Origin: Bacillus cereus | GTDB lineage: Bacteria; Bacillota; Bacilli; Bacillales; Bacillaceae_G | Direction: 5' to 3' | DNA length: 64,000 bases | Assembly: GCF_002584535.1 (NCBI RefSeq) | Contig: NZ_NUOT01000034.1 | Location: 22,981 to 86,980 of the forward strand | Part shown: positions 56,401-64,000 of the stretch, one piece after another | Numbering within the stretch: the first letter of the stretch is position 1 | Layout of the letters: each line of letters starts with the position of its first letter | Notes under the pieces: model-generated | The model's database searches: none | What the model saw: only the letters and a program-made list of their open reading frames with translations | What the model was told of the DNA's origin: nothing | Position numbers and translations under genes: made by a program

Positions 56401-57929
56401 TCGATCGCTGGGTTTGTAACAACAGCAACACTCTCTTTTATAAAATCAGCGATGTTTCGTCTGTCTGGATCAAGTGCAGCTAGAGGGGCATCATGTCCGA
56501 GTGAACGAATTGGTTCAACGCCTTTTGTTGCCATTTGCTCAAGAAGTTGGATATGTTCACGATCCCATCCGAAAGCTACATATTGCTCTGTTTCAACTTG
56601 AGAAAGGTTAGATAACCCTTCAATTTTTTCCACAGCTGGAGTAGATAAGTTGAAATGATAATCTGAAAAATGAATGTGTTGTTTCATTCGTTTATATACT
56701 TCTTCTTGATATGTTTCATATTCGTAGAGAACAAGGTCACCTTGGGGGTTCCACTTTAAACCTACTTTTTCTCCAGGGGCAAGTGACTTTGGTTCTGCTA
56801 CGTATTCAGATGGTGATACAACACCTGGTTCGGAAGAAAAGACATAGGAACTTTCTGTTTCAACTTTCCAAACAGGTCTTAAACCAAGTGAATCTACACT
56901 AAAAACGGCTTCATCTTTATAACGTGAAATAATGCCGGCTGGTCCTTGAGCGAAATGTCCCCATGCTTCACGAATATACGTATATAAATCTTGCATATGT
57001 GGCTCGTATAATTTAATCTCATTAATAATTGGTGGAAATAATATATCCATTGCTTCAAATAGACTGTAGTTGTAGCGAACGAGAAGAGTTTCTAAGGTGC
57101 GGTTTAAATCTTGAGAATCACTGCCTCCAGCAGTAAGTGGTACATCAATCATTTCGGCTTGATCACGTAACTTGGAAATTGTATTAATTTCACCATTATG
57201 CCCAAGGATGCTAAATGGTTGTACGCGAAAAAAATTAGATAATGTATTTGTAGAATAGCGATTATGTCCAAGGGTCATCGTTGATGCAATAAGTGGATGT
57301 TGCAAATCGTCATAATAGGCAACAAGTGTATCGCCAGCACCAAGAACTTTATACACAACATGGTCGTGACTTAACGATGCAACATGAATTGCTGTATTTT
57401 TCTCTATATCGATCGTTAAAGCGAATAGTACTTGATTGATGTTTTCAGTTGGTGTTTCTGAAAGAATGGCAATTTGCCAAAATAAAGGCTCTTCTTGTTT
57501 ACCAAGAGGACCAAGGGCATCAGAGTTTATCACATCATCACTTTCGAAAATAACAGTGAGATTTTTCTTGTTTAATTTATTATGAATACTGTTTTTTAAG
57601 AGTGTAGGATCTTCTTTTTTGTTTAGAAAAAAATGTCCAACGATAAAGTGGGGATGATCCACAATCGCTGGATTATATCCGCTATTTTTTAATTTTTCTT
57701 TCCAAAGGGCTTTCGGTAAGTCGATATGAACCCCAATACCATCGCCTTCACCATTAATAAAGCCAGCGCGATGATTCATTTTTACAAGTGATTGTATACA
57801 CAGATCGATGTTTTCTTTTGTTGGCACATTATGTTTTTCCATAACGGAAACGATTCCACACGCATCGTGTTCTGCATTTACGTAATCTCGAAATAAAGAC
57901 GGTGACCATTTATTTGTATTGTTAGGCAT
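53493..57929 (-). CDS. gltA: Glutamate synthase large subunit
   Basis: A 1478-residue iron-sulfur flavoenzyme that makes two glutamates from glutamine and 2-oxoglutarate. The N-terminal amidotransferase has its nucleophile at Cys24 (HDACGIVSV) after a 23-residue propeptide. The central and FMN-binding domains follow, with the 3Fe-4S motif CTTCRGCHLDTC. The C-terminal beta helix shows GYGAQKG and GDPGPWICAGMTGG. GAGGGGGG lies before the ATG. There is no small subunit (gltB) beside it, so the electron donor is either ferredoxin or a subunit coded elsewhere. B. subtilis has its gltAB in another place, so this is an inserted gene in the yga block. Confidence 0.93.
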   Translation of the reverse strand: MPNNTNKWSPSLFRDYVNAEHDACGIVSVMEKHNVPTKENIDLCIQSLVKMNHRAGFINGEGDGIGVHIDLPKALWKEKLKNSGYNPAIVDHPHFIVGHFFLNKKEDPTLLKNSIHNKLNKKNLTVIFESDDVINSDALGPLGKQEEPLFWQIAILSETPTENINQVLFALTIDIEKNTAIHVASLSHDHVVYKVLGAGDTLVAYYDDLQHPLIASTMTLGHNRYSTNTLSNFFRVQPFSILGHNGEINTISKLRDQAEMIDVPLTAGGSDSQDLNRTLETLLVRYNYSLFEAMDILFPPIINEIKLYEPHMQDLYTYIREAWGHFAQGPAGIISRYKDEAVFSVDSLGLRPVWKVETESSYVFSSEPGVVSPSEYVAEPKSLAPGEKVGLKWNPQGDLVLYEYETYQEEVYKRMKQHIHFSDYHFNLSTPAVEKIEGLSNLSQVETEQYVAFGWDREHIQLLEQMATKGVEPIRSLGHDAPLAALDPDRRNIADFIKESVAVVTNPAIDRDREVEHFSTRTVLGKRPSLFSGGQQTFVTELLSPIIIEGALAQSVSEDLEITSYEQLIHLFATHSTVYKLSVTFPASETLHDALNRISAEATAAIKKGASLLLLDDAKAHQNEQLWIDPHLVTAKVHQELTEHKLRRKCSIVVRSGALRSLHDIVTLYGLGADVINPYLMFATVNDGTTIPISNLYKALNKGLEKVISTIGIHELRGYGRLFSSIGLHEEIANILQITNFLGSRTVAFSLESLAEDAKVRALDYNNPKVRMRKTFHVFPRIWKAIGDVAKGNAYDNYREKLAEVEDKNPIAIRHLIQMKAAEQPVSTEHVSISVKNHDLPFIISSMSFGSQNEIAFRAYAEAADRLNMISLNGEGGEIKDMIGKYPHTRGQQIASGRFGVNAELLNSSNLIEIKIGQGAKPGEGGHLPGSKVTSKIAEARNATIGSDLISPSNNHDIYSIEDLAQIITEIKTANQLAKVAVKVPVVPNIGTIAVGIAKAGADFINISGFDGGTGAARIHALQHVGLPVEIGVKAAHNALLEANMRQNVEIWADGGIRSVNDALKVMLLGANRIGFGTLSMIAIGCTTCRGCHLDTCHVGIATQIESEAQAKEHGLRRFVPRQLEKAVEGLLHLFTTFGTELKRLTSELGYTNLQEIVGRSDLLEQTRGIELLDLQHLLQTLESTSHTITDRVQQQDYVTTDSFQSKELVGVGVDQRVMGGLESCYRVRSKLYDNHTLEPITLKYTNGSVPGNGLGAYNSENLFIHVNGGAQDGIGKTSFGGGIYITKAKGKDGAYYNGSVGKGFGYGAQKGTLYVQGNADARAGIRLSGADMIIGGRITKPIREKEHGNLGVHANIKGFAFEYMTNGRALVLGDPGPWICAGMTGGVVYLRHQPKLGLTESALRRRIAKGANVTLRPLSKNGETDITELLLDYIRVLNEHEQYEEVALLTPLLDNIQLHFYEIIPKKEQADPSISTE

Positions 57930-58084
57930 CCGTCAATCCCCCCTCTGTTGTGAAGTTGTGAATAATCTGATTTTTAAAAGGCATATATTGCCTTATAGAC
58001 AACAAATGAATATAAAATTCGAAATAAAACAGATAATTATGAATAATTATACTATTGATGTGCGATTTATGAAATAGAAAAAAG

Positions 58085-58114
58085 AAAAAAATAGAGGGCA
58101 TCCTCTATTTTTTC
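58085..58114 (-). terminator. Terminator after gsaB
   Basis: AAAAAATAGAGG/CCTCTATTTTTT; tails are present on both strands. Confidence 0.85.
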
Positions 58115-58131
58115 TTTTGAATGTGTATTTT

Positions 58132-59427
58132 TTATGCGTTTGCTAAGGCAGCAAATGCCTTGCCGACAGCTTCGACTGTATATTCGATATCTTCTTTTGT
58201 ATGTTCTGTTGTTAAGAACCATGCTTCATATTTAGATGGAGCTAAGTTAATTCCTTCATTAAGCATAAGTTTGAAGAATTTGCCGAACATTTCTCCATCC
58301 GTATTTTGAGCAGCGTCATAGTCTTCAATTGTATCTGTTGTGAAGTAAACAGTTAATGCGCCTTTTAGACGGTTTACTGTAATATCGATATTATGTTTTG
58401 TAGCTTGTTCTAAAATACCTTTTTCAAGCATTGCTCCAAGCTCATCTAGTTTTTCGTATACACCTTCTTGTTTTAGTACTTCTAGGCATGCGATACCAGC
58501 CGCCATAGAAGCTGGATTTCCAGCCATTGTACCAGCTTGGTAAGCAGGACCGAGCGGTGCAACTTGTTCCATAATTTCCTTCTTACCACCATATGCGCCA
58601 ATTGGAAGACCGCCGCCGATTACTTTACCAAGTGCTGTTAAATCCGGTGTTACGCCAAGTAAATCTTGGGCACCGCCGTACATAAAGCGGAAAGCTGTGA
58701 TTACTTCATCATAAATAACAAGTGCGCCAGCTTCGTGGACAAGCTCATTTACTTTTTCTAGGAAGCCAGGTTTAGGCTCTACAATTCCGAAATTCCCAAC
58801 GATTGGTTCTACAAGAATAGCTGCTACTTCATGTCCCCATTTATCTAGTGCCTCTTTTAATGTTTCCACGTTATTAAATGGAACGGTAATAACTTCCTGT
58901 GCAATGCTTTGTGGTACACCAGCAGAATCAGGAGTACCAAGAGTAGAAGGGCCAGAACCAGCTGCTACAAGAACTAAGTCTGAATGACCGTGGTAGCAAC
59001 CAGCAAATTTCATAATTTTTGTACGGCCTGTATAAGCACGAGCTACGCGAATTGTTGTCATAACAGATTCCGTACCAGAGTTTACGAAACGAACTTTATC
59101 TAAAGCTGGCATTGCTTCTTTTAACATTTTCGCAAATTTTACTTCTAGAGCTGTTGGTGTTCCGTATAATACACCATTTTCAGCTGCGATCTTGATTGCT
59201 TCTGTTACGTGAGGATGAGCGTGACCTGTAATGATCGGACCGTATGCTGCTAAATAATCGATATATTTGTTACCATCTACATCCCAAAAATAAGCACCCT
59301 TTCCGCGTTCCATTGCAACAGGTGCCCCACCACCAACTGCTTTAAAAGAACGAGAAGGACTGTTAACACCACCAACGATATGTTCTAACGCTTCTTTATG
59401 TAATGCTTCTGATTTTGTGAAATTCAC
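58132..59427 (-). CDS. gsaB: Glutamate-1-semialdehyde 2,1-aminomutase (second copy, GsaB/HemL2)
   Basis: A 431-residue PLP enzyme that converts glutamate-1-semialdehyde to 5-aminolevulinate for heme. The PLP lysine is in [18 protein letters not shown] (in part LGKVIGGG), and the phosphate-binding region [12 protein letters not shown] and YHGHSD are present. The start is GTG 59427 behind AAGGAGATG. Its place between ygaE and bcp-perR is that of B. subtilis gsaB, not of the hemAXCDBL operon, so this is the second copy. Being near perR, it may belong to peroxide/heme physiology (inference). Confidence 0.9.
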   Translation of the reverse strand: MNFTKSEALHKEALEHIVGGVNSPSRSFKAVGGGAPVAMERGKGAYFWDVDGNKYIDYLAAYGPIITGHAHPHVTEAIKIAAENGVLYGTPTALEVKFAKMLKEAMPALDKVRFVNSGTESVMTTIRVARAYTGRTKIMKFAGCYHGHSDLVLVAAGSGPSTLGTPDSAGVPQSIAQEVITVPFNNVETLKEALDKWGHEVAAILVEPIVGNFGIVEPKPGFLEKVNELVHEAGALVIYDEVITAFRFMYGGAQDLLGVTPDLTALGKVIGGGLPIGAYGGKKEIMEQVAPLGPAYQAGTMAGNPASMAAGIACLEVLKQEGVYEKLDELGAMLEKGILEQATKHNIDITVNRLKGALTVYFTTDTIEDYDAAQNTDGEMFGKFFKLMLNEGINLAPSKYEAWFLTTEHTKEDIEYTVEAVGKAFAALANA

Positions 59428-59554
59428 TACAATTCATCTCCTTACAAAAATCTATGTATTATTCTAACATGTTTTTCAAAAAGACGTATTGTTTGTGATA
59501 GGAATGGGAGTTGGGTAAACTATTCGTTGTGGTATCGAGGAAGGGGGGCCGATT

Positions 59555-60568
59555 ATGAAATCGGTAATTGAAGTACAAGGATTACGCAAAGAATTTACAG
59601 CGTATTCAAGTCGTTCTGGTTTAAAAGGTGCATTTCGCGATTTATTAAATCGTAATTATAAAATCGTACCAGCAGTTAATGATGTTTCCTTTACTGTAAA
59701 ACAAGGAGAAATGGTTGGTTATATCGGTGAGAATGGCGCGGGTAAATCTACCACTATTAAAATGTTAACTGGAATTTTAACACCGACGTCTGGTCAGATT
59801 ATAGTAAATGGTATGAACCCACATAAACAGCGAGAAGAATTTGTAAGAACAATTGGTGTTGTATTTGGTCAACGTTCGCAACTTTGGTGGGATATTGCAG
59901 TACAAGAATCATTTCGTTTATTAAAGAAAGTGTATGGTGTATCGGACGCGCAATATAATGAACATATGGAGCACGTTATTGAAACGTTGGATATTGGGCC
60001 TTTGTTAGATAAGCCAGTAAGAAAGTTATCGCTTGGTCAAAGAATGCGTTGTGAATTAGCAGCGGCATTAATTCATAATCCGCCGCTTTTATTTTTAGAC
60101 GAGCCAACCATTGGACTAGATGTTCTTGTAAAGTTAAAAATCCGTGAGTTTTTAAAGGAAATGAATGAACGTTATAAAACAACAATTTTATTAACGACGC
60201 ATGATATTACTGACATTGAAGCTTTATGTGAACGTGTGATTATGCTGGATGAAGGAAGCATTATGTATGATGGATCATTAGAAAAACTTCGTTCGCAGTG
60301 GGGAGCAGAAAAAGAGATACATTTTCAATTTACTGCACCTGTTTCATATCAACAATTATCAGCGCTAATGCCTGATGATCATATAGTTTGGTCGCAGGGG
60401 AAAGAAGAATATACATGGATTGCGAAAATACCGAATGAAGAAGTTGTAATTTCTATGCTCATTTCCAAAGTGGTCCAAGCTTTTCAAATTAAAGATTTGA
60501 AAATTAATGAAGTGTCGACAGAAGAAATTATCCGTAATATTTATGAAGAGGGTATGATTCATGGGTAA
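59555..60568 (+). CDS. ABC-2 exporter, ATP-binding protein
   Basis: A 337-residue ATPase (DrrA-like, COG4586 type). Walker A GENGAGKST, signature LSLGQRMRCELA, Walker B LLFLDEPTIGLD, H-loop TTHDITD; a C-terminal domain of about 90 residues follows. It is the first of three overlapping genes with two permeases, a layout typical of ABC-2 drug or lipid exporters. GGAAGGGGGG lies before the ATG. Substrate unknown. Confidence 0.88.
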   Translation: MKSVIEVQGLRKEFTAYSSRSGLKGAFRDLLNRNYKIVPAVNDVSFTVKQGEMVGYIGENGAGKSTTIKMLTGILTPTSGQIIVNGMNPHKQREEFVRTIGVVFGQRSQLWWDIAVQESFRLLKKVYGVSDAQYNEHMEHVIETLDIGPLLDKPVRKLSLGQRMRCELAAALIHNPPLLFLDEPTIGLDVLVKLKIREFLKEMNERYKTTILLTTHDITDIEALCERVIMLDEGSIMYDGSLEKLRSQWGAEKEIHFQFTAPVSYQQLSALMPDDHIVWSQGKEEYTWIAKIPNEEVVISMLISKVVQAFQIKDLKINEVSTEEIIRNIYEEGMIHG

Positions 60569-61352
60569 GTATATTGAAATGATTCGGATTCGTTTTTTAA
60601 TGATGCTTGCTTACCGAACGAATTACTATAGTGGAATTTTAATTTATACAATTAATATCGGAGCATATTATTTTTTATGGCAAGCCATCTACAGCGGGAA
60701 AGAGAATATTGAAAGCTTATCAATTTCTCAGATGACAACCTATATTGCTATTGCATGGATGGCTCGAGCTTTTTACTTTAATAACATTGACAGAGAAATT
60801 GCGATGGAAATTCAAGAGGGACGTGTAGCTGTTGAATTAATTCGTCCATACAATTATTTAGGAATGAAAGTTATGCAAGGTCTTGGAGAGGGAATCTTCC
60901 GTTTTGCCTTCTTTTCTATTCCCGGCATGATTATTGTTACACTGTTATTCTCATTGCAAATTACAACAAATTTTCAAACCTGGCTGTGGTTTTTCCTATC
61001 GTTAATATTCAGCTTTATTATTAATACGCAAATTAATTTAATGACAGGCATGCTTACTTTTTTCTTATTTAATAATAGTGGTATTATGTATGCAAAACGT
61101 GTGGTTATCGATTTATTTTCAGGTTTATTACTACCCATTAGCTTTTATCCTTTATGGGCACAAAAAGCAATGGTATTTTTACCATTTCAAGCAATCAGTT
61201 ATATTCCGAGTATGATTTTCTCTGAGGGAATACAGGGAAGTAAGTTGTATCAGGCTTTATTATTTCAAATGATTTGGGCAGTTGTACTTATTGTTCCAAT
61301 TGTGCTGATGTGGAAAACGGCGAGAAAACGCCTAATTGTACAAGGGGGATGA
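60561..61352 (+). CDS. ABC-2 exporter, permease subunit 1
   Basis: A 263-residue six-segment permease (COG4587 type), with the conserved REIAMEIQEGRVAVELIRPYNY stretch (in part EIQEGRVAVELIRP) after the second membrane segment. It overlaps the ATPase gene by eight bases. No domain other than the membrane part is present. Confidence 0.85.
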   Translation: MGKYIEMIRIRFLMMLAYRTNYYSGILIYTINIGAYYFLWQAIYSGKENIESLSISQMTTYIAIAWMARAFYFNNIDREIAMEIQEGRVAVELIRPYNYLGMKVMQGLGEGIFRFAFFSIPGMIIVTLLFSLQITTNFQTWLWFFLSLIFSFIINTQINLMTGMLTFFLFNNSGIMYAKRVVIDLFSGLLLPISFYPLWAQKAMVFLPFQAISYIPSMIFSEGIQGSKLYQALLFQMIWAVVLIVPIVLMWKTARKRLIVQGG

Positions 61353-61356
61353 TGGG

Positions 61357-62142
61357 ATGCTGTATATAAAACTGTTTTTGCAATATGCAAGCCAATATAT
61401 AAAAACGAAACTCGAGTATCGTGGTGATTTTATTGTTGGATTATTATCTGATTTACTATTACAAGCTGTTAATTTAATTTTTATTCTTGTTGTTTTCGGA
61501 CATACACAAGCGTTAAAAGGATGGAACCGAGAAGAAGTTATCTTTATTTATGGCTTTTTCTTAGTACCGTTTGCTATCTTTTCTGCTTTCTTTAATATAT
61601 GGGATTTTAATGATCGTTACATTATTAAGGGAGAAATGGATCGTGTTTTAACAAGACCGATTCATAGTTTATTCCAAATTATATTAGAGCGAATGGAACT
61701 GGAGTCTTTAATTGGTGCAGTTACTGGGATCATTGTAATGGGATATGCGGCAGTAGAGCTGCATTTATCCTTTTATTGGTATGATTACTTTTTGTTCTTG
61801 TTCATGGTAACAGGAGGTGCTCTTGTGTATGGTGGGATATTTGTAACGCTTGCAAGTATTGGCTTTTGGTCAGATGCGAAAAGCTCTATTATGCCGCTTA
61901 TGTATAACATTGGGAATTATGGGCGATATCCTGTAAATATTTATAATCGTGTGATTCGATTTGTGTTAACGTTTGTATTGCCATTTGCATTTGTGGGTGT
62001 GTATCCAGCGGCGTATTTTCTTAGAAAGACAGAATGGAACAGTTATGCGTTTGCGACACCATTTGTTGGTGTGATTTGTTTTGCGATTGCAATCACACTT
62101 TGGAATCAAGGTGTGAAAAGATACCGCGGTGCCGGGAACTAA
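61357..62142 (+). CDS. ABC-2 exporter, permease subunit 2
   Basis: A 261-residue six-segment permease (COG3694/DUF990 type) with KGEMDRVLTRPIHSLFQ, parallel to the same loop of its partner. ATG 61357 is chosen for its ribosome site (AAGGGGG at about 61342); in-frame GTG 61336 would overlap the previous gene. It presumably forms a heterodimer with subunit 1. Confidence 0.85.
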   Translation: MLYIKLFLQYASQYIKTKLEYRGDFIVGLLSDLLLQAVNLIFILVVFGHTQALKGWNREEVIFIYGFFLVPFAIFSAFFNIWDFNDRYIIKGEMDRVLTRPIHSLFQIILERMELESLIGAVTGIIVMGYAAVELHLSFYWYDYFLFLFMVTGGALVYGGIFVTLASIGFWSDAKSSIMPLMYNIGNYGRYPVNIYNRVIRFVLTFVLPFAFVGVYPAAYFLRKTEWNSYAFATPFVGVICFAIAITLWNQGVKRYRGAGN

Positions 62143-62212
62143 ATAGAGGATTATCGGTTTCCATGGGATAAATTATGTATTGTCCTCATACATATAAGAT
62201 GAGGTGGAGGAC

Positions 62213-62617
62213 ATGTTATGGGGACTTATTTTATTCATTGCAGCAATGGCTGTGTTAAGAAGTATTCAAATATTATGGAGCTCATACCCAGATTCGAAGC
62301 GTTTCTTTTCTTTGTATAATCTGACTGTATTATTTCTAATTTATACAACAGTACTTATCGCATTTGGATTAAGTTATGTTGTATTAGAGGAAAGTGGATT
62401 TTCCGTCTTAAGAGAAGACGGGAAAAGTTTAAATGTTCATTCTTTCCAGCTGGTAGAAGTATGCTTATATTTTAGTGCGGTTACTTTATTATCAGTTGGA
62501 TATGGTGATGTAACCCCTATTGGAATTGGGCGCTGGATTGCAATTGTTGAAGCGCTGATTGGATATACTTTGCCGTTTGCATTCGTAGTTCGAACCGTGA
62601 TCGACAATGAAAAATAA
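62213..62617 (+). CDS. Two-segment potassium-channel-like protein
   Basis: A 134-residue ion channel subunit. A first membrane segment (residues 2-20) and a second (about 37-58) precede a pore loop with the potassium filter TLLSVGYGDVTP (near 97) and a last segment. It lacks the RCK regulatory domain. ATG 62213 follows GAGGTGG. The gene lies between the exporter operon and bcp, without a clear terminator, so read-through into bcp is possible. Confidence 0.82.
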   Translation: MLWGLILFIAAMAVLRSIQILWSSYPDSKRFFSLYNLTVLFLIYTTVLIAFGLSYVVLEESGFSVLREDGKSLNVHSFQLVEVCLYFSAVTLLSVGYGDVTPIGIGRWIAIVEALIGYTLPFAFVVRTVIDNEK

Positions 62618-62662
62618 AATAACATTTGTTATAGTAGAAGGAAAAGACAAGGAGTGATAAAG

Positions 62663-63118
62663 ATGGTCGCAGTAGGAGAAATGGCACCGGATTTTACACT
62701 AGAAGGAAGTAATGGAGAACAGATTAAACTATCTGATTTTCACGGCAAAAATGTAGTATTATATTTTTATCCGAAAGATATGACACCAGGATGTACAACA
62801 GAGGCATGCGATTTCCGTGACGCATACGGGTTGTTTCAAGAAAAAGATACAATTATACTGGGGGTAAGTCCAGACCCAGCAAATAGACATTTGAAATTTA
62901 TTGAAAAACATGATTTGCCATTCTTACTTTTAGTGGATGAAGATCATAAAGTGGCAGAGTTATATGCTGTATGGAAGCTGAAAAAGAATTTTGGAAAAGA
63001 GTACATGGGAATCGAAAGATCTACGTTTCTTATCAATAAAAATGGTGAACTTGTAAAAGAGTGGCGCAAAGTAAAGGTGAAAGGGCATATTGAGGACATC
63101 CTTTCTTATTTAAATTAA
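62663..63118 (+). CDS. bcp: Thiol peroxidase Bcp (peroxiredoxin Q)
   Basis: A 151-residue peroxiredoxin that reduces hydroperoxides with thioredoxin. The peroxidatic cysteine is in [15 protein letters not shown], with the second cysteine five residues later, as in the Bcp/PrxQ class. AAGGAGTG lies before ATG 62663. It corresponds to ygaF in B. subtilis, just before perR. Confidence 0.92.
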   Translation: MVAVGEMAPDFTLEGSNGEQIKLSDFHGKNVVLYFYPKDMTPGCTTEACDFRDAYGLFQEKDTIILGVSPDPANRHLKFIEKHDLPFLLLVDEDHKVAELYAVWKLKKNFGKEYMGIERSTFLINKNGELVKEWRKVKVKGHIEDILSYLN

Positions 63119-63166
63119 GGTTTTGTATAAGAAGGAACTGAAAAAATTATTATGGTGTAAGTGCTG

Positions 63167-63272
63167 TGAGGCATGTGTCTATACACTTTTGCTAATGCCT
63201 CATACATTAAAAGAGTAGGGCATACCTCCTCAGAAGATAGTATTCCAAGTGCGATTATTTCGCACTTTTTTC
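63167..63272 (+). ncRNA. Candidate structured 3'UTR or small RNA with terminator
   Basis: A nested hairpin TGAGGCAT-GTGT/ACAC-ATGCCTCA (63167-63202) is followed by a linker and a terminator AAGTGCGA/TCGCACTT with T6 (63247-63272). It could be the bcp 3' end or a separate small RNA; no promoter of its own is certain. A minus-strand open frame across it is not credible. Confidence 0.45.
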
Positions 63273-63361
63273 TATGTGAATGTATAAAGGATGGACAAAC
63301 ATACATAAAAATAAGGTTAGGTGAAAAATAAACCACATAGTTACAGTTGAAATATTGACGA

Positions 63362-63400
63362 TTGACAAGAAAAGGAGTACACTCTTTATAAGAATTATAA
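63362..63400 (+). promoter_or_regulatory. perR promoter with PerR box
   Basis: TTGACA (63362), a 17-base spacer and TTTATA (63385) form a sigma-A promoter. TTATAAGAATTATAA (63386-63400) matches the PerR box TTATAATNATTATAA with one mismatch and overlaps the -10, implying autorepression. Confidence 0.85.
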
Positions 63401-63428
63401 AATAATAATCCGTATAGAATCGGGGTGC

Positions 63429-63863
63429 ATGACGGTGGTCAAAGAAGAATTAAAAGAAGCGCTAGAAATGCTGAAAAATACGGGTGTACGCATTACTCCA
63501 CAGCGTCATGCTATTTTAGAGTACCTTGTGGAATCTATGACGCACCCAACAGCGGATGAAATTTATAAAGCGCTAGAAGGTAAGTTTCCGAATATGAGTG
63601 TTGCAACTGTCTATAATAATTTACGTGTATTTAAAGAGGTAGGGCTTGTAAAGGAACTAACTTATGGAGACGCTTCAAGTAGATTTGATTATGTTACAAG
63701 TCAGCATTACCATGTGATTTGTGAAAAGTGTGGTAAGATTGTTGATTTTCCTTATGGAGGTTTGGAAAAACTTGAAGATGAAGCTGCACAAGCAACAGGC
63801 TTCGTTATTAATAGTCATCGTCTAGAGATTTATGGCGTATGTCCAGAGTGTCATAAGGCGTAA
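63429..63863 (+). CDS. perR: Peroxide-sensing repressor PerR
   Basis: A 144-residue Fur-family regulator that senses peroxide through metal-catalysed histidine oxidation and represses detoxification genes. Winged-helix DNA-binding region [15 protein letters not shown] and [15 protein letters not shown]; metal-binding [18 protein letters not shown]; zinc pairs CEKC and CPEC. The ATG at 63429 has GGGGTG upstream; GTG two codons on is possible. It is the conserved neighbour of bcp and ygzB. Confidence 0.95.
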   Translation: MTVVKEELKEALEMLKNTGVRITPQRHAILEYLVESMTHPTADEIYKALEGKFPNMSVATVYNNLRVFKEVGLVKELTYGDASSRFDYVTSQHYHVICEKCGKIVDFPYGGLEKLEDEAAQATGFVINSHRLEIYGVCPECHKA

Positions 63864-63872
63864 TATATAATG

Positions 63873-63909
63873 AAAAAAGAGACTGACGGTTACGTCGGCC
63901 TCTTTTTTC
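63873..63909. terminator. Terminator after perR
   Basis: AAAAAAGAG/CTCTTTTTT around GACTGACG/CGTCGGC. It also faces the converging ygzB gene. Confidence 0.85.
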
Positions 63910-63925
63910 ATTATATGCACCCATT

Positions 63926-64000
63926 TTATGCCTTGTAGTTCTTTTTATTGTACTTCTCATCAAACTCTTTTCCTTCTAGAGTACGATCAAGCGTTAAGGG
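63926..64000 (-). CDS. ygzB: YgzB-family (UPF0295) protein, C-terminal part only
   Basis: Twenty-four C-terminal residues: PLTLDRTLEGKEFDEKY then NKKNYKA and a stop. PLTLDxTLEGKEFDEKYN is the recognisable end of YgzB, a small membrane protein with a zinc-ribbon-like segment; function unknown. The start lies beyond the right edge. In B. subtilis ygzB also follows perR. Confidence 0.85.
   Translation of the reverse strand, partial: PLTLDRTLEGKEFDEKYNKKNYKA

Noticed and set aside
63115-63336. 73-residue minus-strand open frame between bcp and perR
   Set aside because: It covers hairpins and the bcp terminator, has no ribosome site and no recognisable motif.

Overview
The window is AT-rich chromosomal DNA of a Firmicute, almost certainly a member of the Bacillus cereus group. 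The evidence is gene content and order. Blocks match the Bacillus subtilis yfk-yfj-yfh-yga region: a ChaA/YfkE-type exchanger, yfkD and yfkAB; pdaA, yfjP and an rlmCD-like gene; yfhE, yfhF, recX, yfhH, sspK, yfhJ, yfhP and mutY; then yfhS, sspE, ygaB, ygaC, ygaD, ygaE, gsaB, bcp, perR and ygzB. Repeats resembling the B. cereus-group element bcr1 are present, and two small acid-soluble spore protein genes mark a spore former. No phage, insertion sequence transposase, CRISPR array or complete functional tRNA/rRNA gene was seen.

Layout. 1-12.1 kb: small stress and housekeeping genes, a Ca2+/H+ exchanger, a radical SAM protein, a membrane/TPR/AAA+ ATPase operon, class I fumarase, the spore-cortex deacetylase PdaA, an AlkA-like glycosylase and an rRNA methyltransferase. 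12.1-24 kb is more accessory: a BNR-repeat membrane protein, an L,D-transpeptidase, truA2, a sigma-54 activator with a matching -24/-12 promoter in front of an orphan lipoyl-like protein and an amino-acid permease, bcr1-like repeats, a decayed ytaF and glutaminase. 24-35 kb: an N-acetylglucosamine-type PTS transporter with a cre site, a beta-lactamase-like serine hydrolase, an epimerase plus a double glycosyltransferase, pyruvate formate-lyase with its activase, and ugtP for glycolipid synthesis.

35-43 kb is the yfh block. Its left edge holds a cluster of DnaA boxes split by a bcr1-like repeat, and a tRNA-like RNA whose 3' half can refold into a terminator upstream of a GNAT acetyltransferase. 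43-48 kb encodes one 1767-residue secreted protein with lamin-tail domains and a metallophosphoesterase domain. 48-64 kb is the yga block, interrupted by an orphan glutamate synthase large subunit and a three-gene ABC-2 exporter, and ends with bcp and a self-controlled perR.

The strongest candidates for undescribed biology are the tRNA-like leader/terminator (36.19-36.39 kb), the DnaA-box cluster (34.92-35.32 kb), a structured leader before ugtP (33.51-33.61 kb) and the sigma-54 module (16.85-20.66 kb). All function calls come from reading protein motifs and gene order; no database search was run.
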